Positions 35,490 to 44,789 of a stretch of DNA of 64,000 nucleotides are shown here, piece by piece. The stretch is from Flavobacterium sp. CF136. Lineage in GTDB: Bacteria; Bacteroidota; Bacteroidia; Flavobacteriales; Flavobacteriaceae. Both the position numbers and the translations under genes were made by a program. The notes beneath the pieces were generated by a model that worked only from the letters and a program-made list of their open reading frames with translations, made no database searches and was not told the DNA's origin. Every line of letters begins with the position of its first letter. Position 1 is the first letter of the stretch. The stretch lies in contig NZ_AKJZ01000014.1 in the NCBI RefSeq assembly GCF_000282055.1, positions 1 to 64,000 of the forward strand. Direction: 5' to 3'.

Positions 35490-37495
35490 TATTTTTTCTC
35501 TGACTTTAAGTACTCAACAATAATTGAAATTTCATCCAGCAATTCACTTGGACTTCCAAAATAACCGTTTGACATCCAGCGTAATTTTCCGTCTGCATCA
35601 ATAATCATTTTCTCTGGAATCCCAGAAAATTGAAATGCTTTCGAGTACTGCTCATACACTAGATCTAACTTTCCTGTTTTTGGGTTTTTCCCATCATACA
35701 GCACATTAAAGTCAAATCCTTTTTCTTTGATAAATGCCTGGGTCTGCTCTTTAAAATCTTTGATGTATTCCTGAGTGTCTACAAAATAGAATTTTACGTT
35801 CGCATCGTTTTTATATTTCTCAACTGCCATCTGCATTCCCGGCATGGCATTCTTACATGGTCCACACCACATTGCCCAGAAATCAAGTACTACTATTTTT
35901 CCCTTTTGATCAGCCAGTTTAACTCTGCCTCCTTTGCTGCTTTCTAAATCAAAACCTGAAATAGGAAGGTTTATCAATTCTGAAATGATTTTCTTTCTGT
36001 GCTCTTCAATATTACTCAGAGATTTTAAAGATTTCAAGTACCCCTCAAATCCTGCAGCTGCACCGCCTTCTTTTAGGTAAATTTCTTTTAAGGAAGCCAA
36101 CATCTGCGGCGTTACCTGATTTTGTTTTACTGCAAGTGCCATATAATTTTTAGCATCGGCTGTTTGTTCTTTTCTCAAGAGCATTCTGGTGTAAACCTCA
36201 TTATATACAGCGTCATTGTACCCGTACAAAGCTTTAATTTTGGCCAAATATTTTTCTTCTGTATCATAGTTTTTTGTGCTTTCAGCCAATTTAGCATACG
36301 TAAAATATTCCCTTGCCATCATTTGTAAAGCCTGGCCTTGCCATTCTTTCAAAGATAATTTTCCAGCAAACATTTTTGGAACATAGGTTAATCTGTTTTC
36401 CATTTCTCCCATAAAAACATCGGCATACTTTTTTAAAGTTTCTATAGAAGCTTTTTCGGTTCCTTCATGATCTCTGTCAAAAGGAATAGATACTAAATGC
36501 CAGTGATAGTCCAATAAGTTTGTAAAAGAAACTGATTTTACACTGTTAAGAGCATAATTGTAATCTTTATTATTTACGATATAGCCATAAACGATTGATT
36601 TAATCATTTTATCATAATACAAACTTTCTACATCAGTGTAAACATCTTCAAATTTGTTTTGCGGAAAGTTCTTATTGAATTCAGCATATAATTTTACTTT
36701 TTTAGAAAAATCAGGTTCCTTAAATATTTCCTGAATTTCTTTGTCTCTGGCTAAAACCCCAAAAGGATATTTCGTTACTAAAACCTTTTGAACAGAATCT
36801 GTAAATACTTTGTTTGTCGAATTATCTAATAAATACAATGTTTTTTGAATATCATATTGTGTTGTATTATCCAGATTCTTTTCGGCTAATAAGCCACGTA
36901 ATTCTTTCTTGATTGCTACAGACTGATCGATACCAGTTGAAAGCTGTTTTAATTTTAGTCCGTAATAAAAAACTTTTTTACGGCTTTCGGGATGGTATTG
37001 CAATTCATAATTGATCCACATCAAACCAACCTGGTCAGCAATGTATGCACTGTCGCTCACCACATTTGGAACTTCATTTTGAAAGGCCCTGCTTCTCAAA
37101 ATTCCCCAGCCTGTATATGCTCCCGGAACTTGTGCAAACATGTAAGCGTGAGGCATTCTTTCCCCTCTGTCAACTATTGTATCGGATTTGAAAACACAGT
37201 TAATAAACGAAGCATGATCTGAAAGCTTCATTTTGGCTTCCCATTTTTTATCTCCTGCGGCTTTTAAAGTAATATCGTTTGTAATCCATTTAAAATTATC
37301 ATAAGTATATACAACCCCATTTACATACATGGCATTTGCTAATGGGCCGTTGGCGGCATTATAGGTTATGGTAATCTCATCACCTGGATTCGGATGTTCA
37401 GGAGACAGAACAATTTTCAGCATCGGTGCTGCATCTTGAGCCAATAAACATGTTGTGATACTTAGAAAAAATAGTACCAATTTTAATTTTTTCAT
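35489..37495 (-). CDS. TlpA-like thiol-disulfide oxidoreductase with long N-terminal region
   Basis: A 668-aa exported protein: signal peptide (1-19, ITTCLLAQ), a beta-sandwich-like start (about 25-120), a long helical TPR-like middle (about 150-510), and a C-terminal TlpA/ResA thioredoxin domain (about 515-668) with WCGPC at 543-547 and the cis-Pro segment FSGIPEKMIIDADGK. DsbD, encoded two genes downstream, is the natural supplier of electrons. Proteins of this shape often accompany SusCD pairs in Bacteroidota, as here (SusD lies 61 bp upstream). Confidence 0.88.
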   Translation of the reverse strand: MKKLKLVLFFLSITTCLLAQDAAPMLKIVLSPEHPNPGDEITITYNAANGPLANAMYVNGVVYTYDNFKWITNDITLKAAGDKKWEAKMKLSDHASFINCVFKSDTIVDRGERMPHAYMFAQVPGAYTGWGILRSRAFQNEVPNVVSDSAYIADQVGLMWINYELQYHPESRKKVFYYGLKLKQLSTGIDQSVAIKKELRGLLAEKNLDNTTQYDIQKTLYLLDNSTNKVFTDSVQKVLVTKYPFGVLARDKEIQEIFKEPDFSKKVKLYAEFNKNFPQNKFEDVYTDVESLYYDKMIKSIVYGYIVNNKDYNYALNSVKSVSFTNLLDYHWHLVSIPFDRDHEGTEKASIETLKKYADVFMGEMENRLTYVPKMFAGKLSLKEWQGQALQMMAREYFTYAKLAESTKNYDTEEKYLAKIKALYGYNDAVYNEVYTRMLLRKEQTADAKNYMALAVKQNQVTPQMLASLKEIYLKEGGAAAGFEGYLKSLKSLSNIEEHRKKIISELINLPISGFDLESSKGGRVKLADQKGKIVVLDFWAMWCGPCKNAMPGMQMAVEKYKNDANVKFYFVDTQEYIKDFKEQTQAFIKEKGFDFNVLYDGKNPKTGKLDLVYEQYSKAFQFSGIPEKMIIDADGKLRWMSNGYFGSPSELLDEISIIVEYLKSEKK

Positions 37496-37556
37496 TTTCT
37501 TTTTTTTGAATTTAGTGCACTCAAAAAAATTGAGTGCACATTCTTAATTAACTTAA

Positions 37557-38954
37557 TTATGGATTCTGTTGTAAGTTTGGTGCATATTCAAAATAAATTG
37601 GGGCAAAAGGCATTTGATAACGATCACTATTTGGGGCAAGTGTAAAGGTCTGTCCTGCAAAATCATGAGTAATGGTTTTGGCAAATTCGGGTTCTTTGTT
37701 TAAGCGTTTCAAATCAAACCATCTAAAACCTCCGGTTCCCATTAACTCTCTTCTTCTTTCTGCTAAAACTTTGATTAAAGCGTCTTTGCTGTCTGCTGCA
37801 GTCATAACAGTATATTGTGCCGCCCTGAATCTTTTTTGTCTTAATTTATTTATTTCGGCCATTGCTAAATCTCCAGAACCTGCTCTTGCAAGACATTCTG
37901 CTTTTATCAGCATCATTTCAGGAACTGTTGGTCCTGCATTTCTGCTTTCTCCCGTTAAGCCTTCTTTTGAATACGTTCTTCCTAAAGTATATTCCGAATT
38001 AAAACTGCTTGATGGCTGTGTAAACAATACGTAGCGTAAATCATTGGTATCAAACGAATTGATCAATTCATTGCTTAACGATAATATTTGCGGTGCATAA
38101 GAGTAAGTACCATATCCATTCCATTTTGATAACATCAATTCTTTATCTAATTTTCTTGTTGGATAAGCAGCGAATTCATAATCTTCCAGATTTATAAGTG
38201 TACTTTGTATAGCTAATGCTTTTTCGGCATTTTCTAAAGCCAGAGGATAATTACGCATATACAAATAGGTTCTCGCCAAAAGTGCATATGCCGATGCTCT
38301 GGATGGAAATGCCACATTATTACCAGAATTTACAGGTTTTAATCCTGAATTTACTGCATCATTAAGATCGCTAAGAATTACATTATAAGCGTCCTGTACA
38401 GAACTTCTTTTGATATCATCTGAAACAGTTGGTGTTGTAAAAAGAACAATTCCAAGATCTGTAGCCGAAGTATTGGCATCATACGCTTTTCCAAAAGTAT
38501 TCACCAGAGTAAGAAAAATAAAGGCACGATGTACTTCTGCTTCCCCTTTTATGGCTGCTTTCTCGGCTTCCGTTCCATTTGTACTTTTCATTACTTCATT
38601 GATCACTATATTAACATTGTATAATGCATTATACAGATTACTCATATCATAATCCGTCTCACCGTCAAAATAGACAACATCAGACCATTTATACAAATTA
38701 GTAAAAGGACGAAGGTAATCTGCAGCCCCTAATGCAGTTGTCTGTGCCTCATTCTGAAAACTGATATCATCTGATGGTATATCTACATTACCATAAGTTT
38801 TGTCTAATACAGATGTATTGTTTAGAAGATATCGGTAGTTTGATGTTTCCTCAGGTATTAGTTTCCCTTCTGTTTTGATATCCACATAATTATCACAACT
38901 TAAAACAAGGGCTCCTACCGCAGCAATTGCAATATATTTTAAATATTTTTTCAT
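37557..38954 (-). CDS. SusD/RagB-family lipoprotein (second pair)
   Basis: A 465-aa surface lipoprotein. Lipobox GALVLSCDN with Cys near residue 19, SusD helices (IKGEAEVHRAFIFLTLVNTFG) and the C-terminal block ERRRELMGTGGFRWFDLKRL and YQMPFAPIYFEY. I used the ATG at 38954 directly before the lipoprotein signal; an upstream in-frame start adds 11 residues without function. It lies 10 bp behind the STN-SusC gene. With thiol enzymes as neighbours, a peptide or metal-complex ligand is as likely as a sugar. Confidence 0.93.
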   Translation of the reverse strand: MKKYLKYIAIAAVGALVLSCDNYVDIKTEGKLIPEETSNYRYLLNNTSVLDKTYGNVDIPSDDISFQNEAQTTALGAADYLRPFTNLYKWSDVVYFDGETDYDMSNLYNALYNVNIVINEVMKSTNGTEAEKAAIKGEAEVHRAFIFLTLVNTFGKAYDANTSATDLGIVLFTTPTVSDDIKRSSVQDAYNVILSDLNDAVNSGLKPVNSGNNVAFPSRASAYALLARTYLYMRNYPLALENAEKALAIQSTLINLEDYEFAAYPTRKLDKELMLSKWNGYGTYSYAPQILSLSNELINSFDTNDLRYVLFTQPSSSFNSEYTLGRTYSKEGLTGESRNAGPTVPEMMLIKAECLARAGSGDLAMAEINKLRQKRFRAAQYTVMTAADSKDALIKVLAERRRELMGTGGFRWFDLKRLNKEPEFAKTITHDFAGQTFTLAPNSDRYQMPFAPIYFEYAPNLQQNP

Positions 38955-38964
38955 CTTTAAAAAA

Positions 38965-41900
38965 TTAAAAATTAACATTAAAACCAATTGAATAGATTGC
39001 CATTGCAGGCAGTTTCATATTAGTTCCTGTATAAGGTAAAAAGTCAGGATCTAAGCCATCTTTATTTTTTCTCCAGAAGAAACCAAGATTTCTGGCAGTA
39101 AAAGTTACAGAAGCCCCTCTTACTATTCCTCTGTTAATAAGGCTTGTCATATCATATTTTAACGAAAGTTCTCTGAAACGAATATGATCTCCATCTATAA
39201 TCTGATCTTCCCCATAAATATATCTTACATAACTTAATCCTGTTGAACCCTGAATTCCTGGTACAGAAGTTGTGGCTTCATCACCTGTTTTTCTCCATCT
39301 TTGGTCGATATCAGTATTTAAATCGTATTGGTTAAATCTTCCTTGTCTGTTAACGTAACCTCCGTAAGTTGGTTTAAACAATACGTAATCAAATTTGTAA
39401 GTAGCCAAAATGTACAATGACAATTTTTTGTAATTGAAGGTGTGGCTGAAACTTCCGTAATAAGAAGGGATATTGGTTCCCATGTATTTCATATCCTCAA
39501 TATCTTTTAGAGAAGTAAAAGAATTTACAATTTTGCCTGATTTGTCATACACCTGAGTTCTTCCCGTTGCGTCTAATCCTGCTGATCTAAAAGCAAAAAT
39601 ACTGTTCAGTGGGTAGCCTTCAACAGGTGGCGTTGTTCCAGAGCCATTTAAATACTGGCTGTAATTTTGAAAACGAGAATCCGTAACTTCTGTCTTATTG
39701 AATGAAACTACAAGAGCCGAATTCCATGAAAAATCTTTTGCTTTAAGGATGGTTCCGTTTAAACTTAAATCGATTCCATGTCCTGCTAAAGTTGCTGCAT
39801 TTTGTACCAACATATTATTTGATGTACCATAAAAGGGTGATACAGGGAATTCTACAATTAAATCTTTGCTGTCTTTTTTATAATATTCAACTGTACCGTT
39901 TAATCTGCTGTTTAAGAGCGAGAAATCTACTCCAAAGTTTAAAATCCCTGTTTTCTCCCAACGTAAATTTGGATTTGCAGGCTGCGAGATAAAAGCATAA
40001 GGCTGCTGCGAAAAATTATCTAAATCACTTATACTAATATTTGTAAAAGGAAAAACCTCTAAGTTGATATTTCCGTTAAATCCGTAACTCGCTCTTAAAG
40101 CTAAATCATTAACTAAATTTACATCTTTAAGAAAAGATTCTTCTTTAATATTCCACTTTGCACCTGTAGACCATAATGGCGTTCTTCTTAATTTTTTATC
40201 TACCCCAAAATTGTTATAATCGTCTAATCTGGCACTTCCTGTAAGCGTATATTTATTTTTGAAAGTGTAACCTGCATTAGCATAATAAGATAAAAATCTT
40301 CTGTGGAAATCTTTATGCACATTACCATTACTTATAGTATAATTATATCCGTTAACATCTACATAATTTTTTGACGGGATATCTACAGAAGTCTGCGTTT
40401 TTGAATTGTAGCCATAGAGTGTTCTCGAATCCTGGGTTTCTCCAGTCTCTCTTGCTTCAATACCTCCCATAGCATTAATCAAATGATCCTGACCAATTAT
40501 GCCGTCATAATTTAATTGTCCTCGCATTGTAGAACTAGTTTTTCCAAATTTATTACTTTGAAAAATCCCTCCTAACGGAATTCCATATACTAAATCGCCG
40601 TTACTGTTTATTGACGTAGCAGAATTGATCATATCACGAGCGAAATATGTATTTTCGTTATACATATTATCATTTGATGAAGTTGAAGTTTCTACAGAAT
40701 ACGTACCCACAGCATCTAAACCTTTTAATAAAGGAAGTGTAGCCGAAACGGTAGCACCAAAATTTTGCTCATTTATGGTATTATCCTTATTATTTAATTC
40801 ATCAATATAATTGTAAGTCCACGGCAAATATCCGGCTTGTTCTAACGGAATAGTTTGTCCGGCATAAAAATGACGATAATAATCAACCGAATTACCATTA
40901 TCTCCAACAATCTGGTTATAAGGTAATAAAGTATTCGATGACATTCCTAACGGAGAAAGTCCTAAACTATTTTCATTGTATTTAAAAATAGAACCTCTTA
41001 GACTGGTTGTTATTTTTGCATAATTAAAAAGCTTAAAATCCTGATTAGACAATAAAGTCAAACGTTGTCCGTCACTTCCTTTTGCCTGAGTTTCTTCTTT
41101 AGAATAGGATCCTGACATGAAATAAGAATAATCATTCTCTGCTCCGCTAAAAGACAAATCATAATTCTGGCTTGTTGAAGCTTGCAGCAAATACTGCTCT
41201 GCCTGACCATAAGTATTACGGTTACGTAAAACATCTAACCCGGCATCTCTCTGAGCCTGTGTTATCTGACCGCGTTTGTACTGAAACATCAAGTCCATAC
41301 CCTGGCTTACTGGCGTTGTAAGCATGTATGTTACACTTGCCGGATCTGTAACTAAATTTTTATCTACAAATTCCTGTTCTAAATTTAAGACCTGAGCCGA
41401 ATTCATCAATGGTAATTTTGATAAAGAAGGTTTATTAGAGAAACCGTAATTTTGAGAAAAATTAATTCTGGTTTGTCCCTGTTTTCCTTTTTTGGTATTA
41501 ATTACCATTACGCCATTTGCTGCTCTTGCACCATAAATAGAAGCAGCTGCTGCATCTTTTAAGAAAGTAATTTTCTCTATATCATTTGGATTTATCGTTC
41601 TGATGTCCAACTCTGTAGGTGTTCCGTCAAGTACAATTAATGGCATTGCATTGGATGTGGGCGATATAGTAGATTTTCCTCTGATAGAAATATTATAAGC
41701 TGTTTTTTCAGACCCCGAACCAAATTTTCTTCCATACACAAAAGTATTATCGGAATCTAATAATTCTAACTGAAGACCAGCAACCTGACCTTCTAATCTG
41801 TGTAATACGTTATTAACAGGAACTTTTTCTAAATCCTTTGCTGTAATCACCGTAAAAGATCCCGTAGAACGTTCTTTATCTATATTTTGATATCCTGTTG

Positions 41901-42552
41901 AAACTATCTTTACTTCATCTAATTTGCTTACATCTTCCAACATAATCGGATTAATAATCAAACTGTCCGTAACTGCTACTTCTAATTTTTTGTAACCCAT
42001 ATACTCAAAAATCAGAACATCCCCTTTTTTGGCCATAATTTCATATGAACCGTCAAAATTGGTAATAGCACCATCTTTTGTGCCTTTTACCCAGACAGTT
42101 GCACCTATTAAATATTCTTTTTTTGAATTGGTGACAACTCCCTTAATCTTTACTTTTTCATCCATTACAGAACTTTGGACTGTCTTTACTTTTGGGTTTA
42201 ATGCAATAACAATCAGCTTGCTATTTACAAATTCTGCCTTATAGCCCTCACCAATTAATTGTTTAATTACTGCCATAACATCGGCATTATTTACAGCTAT
42301 ATCAACTCTTCGTTGTGCATCAAAAACGTCATCGCTGTAGAAAAACTCGACATTCGTTTTTTTAGTAATTGATTTTAAAACACTTGCAACAGACTGATTT
42401 TTAGCCTTTAGACTTAATTTCTGGGAATATGCAAAGACAGCTATACTGCTAAATAAAATGGATAATATTAGGGATTTCCTCATAATTGAAAGAAATTTAT
42501 CCCAAAGAGCGGATTTTACCCCACAATCTTTTGCGGATAGGTTTTTTTTCAT
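38965..42552 (-). CDS. SusC-family TonB-dependent receptor with STN signalling domain
   Basis: An 1195-aa outer-membrane importer and signal transducer. After a long N-region and signal sequence (ILSILFSSIAVFAYSQ, about residues 28-43) comes the STN domain (about 45-115, VASVLKSITKKTNVEFFYSDDVF). The carboxypeptidase-regulatory-like domain (about 133-215) and the plug (about 225-340, SIRGKSTISPTSNAMPLIVLDG split) follow, then the barrel to FNVNF. STN talks to the FecR protein encoded upstream, which releases the ECF sigma factor. The start at 42552 gives MKKNLSAKDCG; ATG at 42483 (MRKSLILS) is an alternative closer to the signal peptide. Confidence 0.93.
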   Translation of the reverse strand: MKKNLSAKDCGVKSALWDKFLSIMRKSLILSILFSSIAVFAYSQKLSLKAKNQSVASVLKSITKKTNVEFFYSDDVFDAQRRVDIAVNNADVMAVIKQLIGEGYKAEFVNSKLIVIALNPKVKTVQSSVMDEKVKIKGVVTNSKKEYLIGATVWVKGTKDGAITNFDGSYEIMAKKGDVLIFEYMGYKKLEVAVTDSLIINPIMLEDVSKLDEVKIVSTGYQNIDKERSTGSFTVITAKDLEKVPVNNVLHRLEGQVAGLQLELLDSDNTFVYGRKFGSGSEKTAYNISIRGKSTISPTSNAMPLIVLDGTPTELDIRTINPNDIEKITFLKDAAAASIYGARAANGVMVINTKKGKQGQTRINFSQNYGFSNKPSLSKLPLMNSAQVLNLEQEFVDKNLVTDPASVTYMLTTPVSQGMDLMFQYKRGQITQAQRDAGLDVLRNRNTYGQAEQYLLQASTSQNYDLSFSGAENDYSYFMSGSYSKEETQAKGSDGQRLTLLSNQDFKLFNYAKITTSLRGSIFKYNENSLGLSPLGMSSNTLLPYNQIVGDNGNSVDYYRHFYAGQTIPLEQAGYLPWTYNYIDELNNKDNTINEQNFGATVSATLPLLKGLDAVGTYSVETSTSSNDNMYNENTYFARDMINSATSINSNGDLVYGIPLGGIFQSNKFGKTSSTMRGQLNYDGIIGQDHLINAMGGIEARETGETQDSRTLYGYNSKTQTSVDIPSKNYVDVNGYNYTISNGNVHKDFHRRFLSYYANAGYTFKNKYTLTGSARLDDYNNFGVDKKLRRTPLWSTGAKWNIKEESFLKDVNLVNDLALRASYGFNGNINLEVFPFTNISISDLDNFSQQPYAFISQPANPNLRWEKTGILNFGVDFSLLNSRLNGTVEYYKKDSKDLIVEFPVSPFYGTSNNMLVQNAATLAGHGIDLSLNGTILKAKDFSWNSALVVSFNKTEVTDSRFQNYSQYLNGSGTTPPVEGYPLNSIFAFRSAGLDATGRTQVYDKSGKIVNSFTSLKDIEDMKYMGTNIPSYYGSFSHTFNYKKLSLYILATYKFDYVLFKPTYGGYVNRQGRFNQYDLNTDIDQRWRKTGDEATTSVPGIQGSTGLSYVRYIYGEDQIIDGDHIRFRELSLKYDMTSLINRGIVRGASVTFTARNLGFFWRKNKDGLDPDFLPYTGTNMKLPAMAIYSIGFNVNF

Positions 42553-42654
42553 ACTTTTAAAATGTTTTGGTTGGTTAATGGATTTTGAACTCTTTTTTTC
42601 GACTGAACAAATACTCGCCGGGAAATACTCGTAATATTTTCCGGTTTTTTTTAT

Positions 42655-43860
42655 TTACTTAGTTACGGTTACTTCATAGTTTTGGTTTATTTTGGTTATT
42701 TTATATTTCACATTCGATGTTTTACTGATAATATCCAGAAGATGATCTATAGGTTCCTGTTTTAAAACAATCCCTGTAAACTTAATCTGCTCCAAAGATT
42801 TATTCTCAAACTTCACATTAAAGTTGTACCATCTGGACATCTTGGCCAAAATGCTTTTCAGGCTTTCGTTTTCAAAATAAAACCTGCCGTCTTTCCATGC
42901 CGTGTACGCAACAGGTTCAACTTCTGCTACTTTGATCTCTTCATTTTTATGATATATTCTGGCCTGCTGTCCCGGGGTTAAAATAATGGACGTTTTTTCT
43001 GAATCATTGGCAGTACCTGAAACCTTAACCTTTCCTTCCGCCAGAGTTGCGGCAAATACCTGATCTTCCGTATAAGAACTCACATTAAAGTGTGTTCCTA
43101 ATACCGTTACATTACCTGACTTTGTTTTTACAGTAAAAGGACTGTTGGGATTTTTGGCCACTTCAAAATAAGCTTCTCCCTCAAGGGTTACTGTTCTTTT
43201 GTGTGCGCTGAATTCTACTGGATATTTCAGGGATGATTTTGAATTTAACCAGACTTTTGTCCCATCAGAAAGGTTTACGGCATAGATACCGCCCACAGGA
43301 ACTATTAAAGTATTATCTCCCGTTGAAGTTGTTCCGTTTAAATCTTTGGCATCATAAACCAAAACGCTGTTTACATTCGAGATCACACCGTTTTTAGAAA
43401 CAATTTTTTCTTTTTTTGGTTCTAAGGAAACAACCGTTCCATCTGCCAAAACCAAAGTTGGGTTATGGTATACTGGAGCAATGCTTCGAACTACTATTTC
43501 CTCCTTTTGATCTATATCACTATTTCTAAAAACAAATACAGCAGCAAGCCCCAGCAGGATCATAAAAACTGCAGCGTATTGTAGAAATTGCCTGTAGTTG
43601 AATAATGCAGTAACAGGTGCGTTATCCTGGTTGATCTTTTCTCTGACTCTTGCAAATGCGGCATCTGTATCGATACTGCTATAAAATGCTTCTTTTGATT
43701 TTAAGGTTTCAAAACGAATCAACTTTTGATAATACTGCTGATTTTCCGGCAGGGAAAGCCATTGCTGCAGTACAGCATTTTCTTCCGTCGATAAACCGCC
43801 CTCGGACAGCTCTCTTCTTATAAGATCAGCAATTACAAATTCTTTTTTTCCTAAAGGCAT
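42655..43860 (-). CDS. FecR-family anti-sigma factor
   Basis: A 401-aa inner-membrane protein. A cytosolic N-terminal anti-sigma region (1-90, ADLIRRELSEGGLSTEEN), one membrane helix (about 92-111), and a periplasmic FecR domain (about 185-280, VNLSDGTKVWLNSKSSLKYP, EGEAYFEVAKNPNSPFTVKT), then a C-terminal STN-like DUF4974-type domain (about 325-400, FYFENESLKSILAKMSRWYN). It holds the ECF sigma factor and is gated by the STN domain of the SusC protein downstream. Confidence 0.94.
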   Translation of the reverse strand: MPLGKKEFVIADLIRRELSEGGLSTEENAVLQQWLSLPENQQYYQKLIRFETLKSKEAFYSSIDTDAAFARVREKINQDNAPVTALFNYRQFLQYAAVFMILLGLAAVFVFRNSDIDQKEEIVVRSIAPVYHNPTLVLADGTVVSLEPKKEKIVSKNGVISNVNSVLVYDAKDLNGTTSTGDNTLIVPVGGIYAVNLSDGTKVWLNSKSSLKYPVEFSAHKRTVTLEGEAYFEVAKNPNSPFTVKTKSGNVTVLGTHFNVSSYTEDQVFAATLAEGKVKVSGTANDSEKTSIILTPGQQARIYHKNEEIKVAEVEPVAYTAWKDGRFYFENESLKSILAKMSRWYNFNVKFENKSLEQIKFTGIVLKQEPIDHLLDIISKTSNVKYKITKINQNYEVTVTK

Positions 43861-43952
43861 ATTTTTAATATTAAGTATCTATTACTAACACTTTAACTAA
43901 ATGTTATATAAGTAAGAGTACGAAACACTAAAAAAGGGTGGAAAGATTTAAG

Positions 43953-44501
43953 TTAAATTTTCAAAAAAAATAAAAAAAACAGTAATTCCGGATAATTTGT
44001 AAGTTTTGTCTTTAACAATTCGATAGCACGTGAACGCTGAGACTTTACGGTGTTTATAGAAATATTAAGTTGTAGTGCTATATCTTTATATTTCATTCCT
44101 TCTAAGCAGGAAAGTTCAAAAACTTCTTTACATTTTTCTGGTAAAGAATCTAAGGCAGTGATCAGGACAGCATATACTTCTTCTTCGAGAATATTAAAAT
44201 CAAATTCAAGAATATTATCAGAGACTGTATCCTCAATATTAACCTTTTTTTGTTGTTCTTTTAATGCTCCCAGAGAACCGCTTTTGACCATTTTATAGAT
44301 ATACGATTTCACATCATCAACTTTTTCAAATTTTAAACGGTCCTCCCATAATTGCAGCATGACATTTTCAACTACTTCTTCTGCTTCAAATTTATCCTTC
44401 AAATATTTAAAACTATAGCTTACAAGTCTTGGATATAAGGAATAAAAAAGTTCCTTATAGTATGCCTCATCAATTTTAATATGTAGTTGCTCTGGATTAA
44501 T
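43953..44501 (-). CDS. ECF sigma factor with probable ATT start codon
   Basis: An RNA polymerase sigma-70 family ECF factor of about 182 aa. Region 2 holds SFKYLKDKFEAEEVVENVMLQLW and region 4 holds LDSLPEKCKEVFELSCLEGM and YKDIALQLNISINTVKSQRS. The first canonical start in frame is TTG at 44402, which would cut region 2 in half. The frame continues upstream without a stop for 33 further codons encoding INPEQLHIKIDEAYYKELFY and LYPRLVSYSFKY, normal ECF region 2 sequence, until TAA at 44516-44514. No ATG, GTG, TTG or CTG exists there, only ATT at 44501 (and at 44480 and 44474). A promoter at 44523-44554 places the 5' end just ahead. So either ATT is the start or the original start codon has mutated. 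Confidence 0.8.
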   Translation of the reverse strand: MNPEQLHIKIDEAYYKELFYSLYPRLVSYSFKYLKDKFEAEEVVENVMLQLWEDRLKFEKVDDVKSYIYKMVKSGSLGALKEQQKKVNIEDTVSDNILEFDFNILEEEVYAVLITALDSLPEKCKEVFELSCLEGMKYKDIALQLNISINTVKSQRSRAIELLKTKLTNYPELLFFLFFLKI

Positions 44502-44522
44502 TTCTTTCTGCTTTTATTGTGG

Positions 44523-44554
44523 CAAATATATATTTTTAATAAATAAAATAGCAA
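44523..44554 (-). promoter_or_regulatory. Promoter of the ECF sigma operon
   Basis: On the minus strand, TTG at 44554-44552, a 21-bp spacer, then TATATTTG at 44530-44523, fitting TAnnTTTG. Transcription would begin about 15-20 nt upstream of the ATT codon at 44501, leaving a very short leader. The same spacing is seen before the peroxiredoxin gene. Confidence 0.65.
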
Positions 44555-44703
44555 AATCAGGAAACAATTGACATGAAATACATAAAACCATTGCAAAAAA
44601 GCAGGAAAATAAACACTTTTCACAAGATTAATCTAATCTAAAAAAATTATAAATAGAAGTTAGTTACTTCAACAATATAAACAAATTCAAACTTTGTAAA
44701 AGC

Positions 44704-44736
44704 AAAAGCCACTCAATTTAAGTGGCTTTTCTTATT
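44704..44736. terminator. Bidirectional terminator
   Basis: Perfect 10-bp stem AAAAGCCACT / AGTGGCTTTT with a 7-nt loop and A/T-rich flanks on both sides. It would end the minus-strand fibre-like gene at 44790. Confidence 0.75.
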
Positions 44737-44789
44737 TGGTACATCCAAGTATATAGGTACCCTTAATTATTTTAAGGATTAAGCTATGA

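Noticed and set aside
44420..44623. 67-aa minus-strand ORF upstream of the ECF sigma gene
   Set aside because: It overlaps the extended sigma frame and the promoter; its sequence has no protein-like character, while the sigma frame gives clear ECF region 2.
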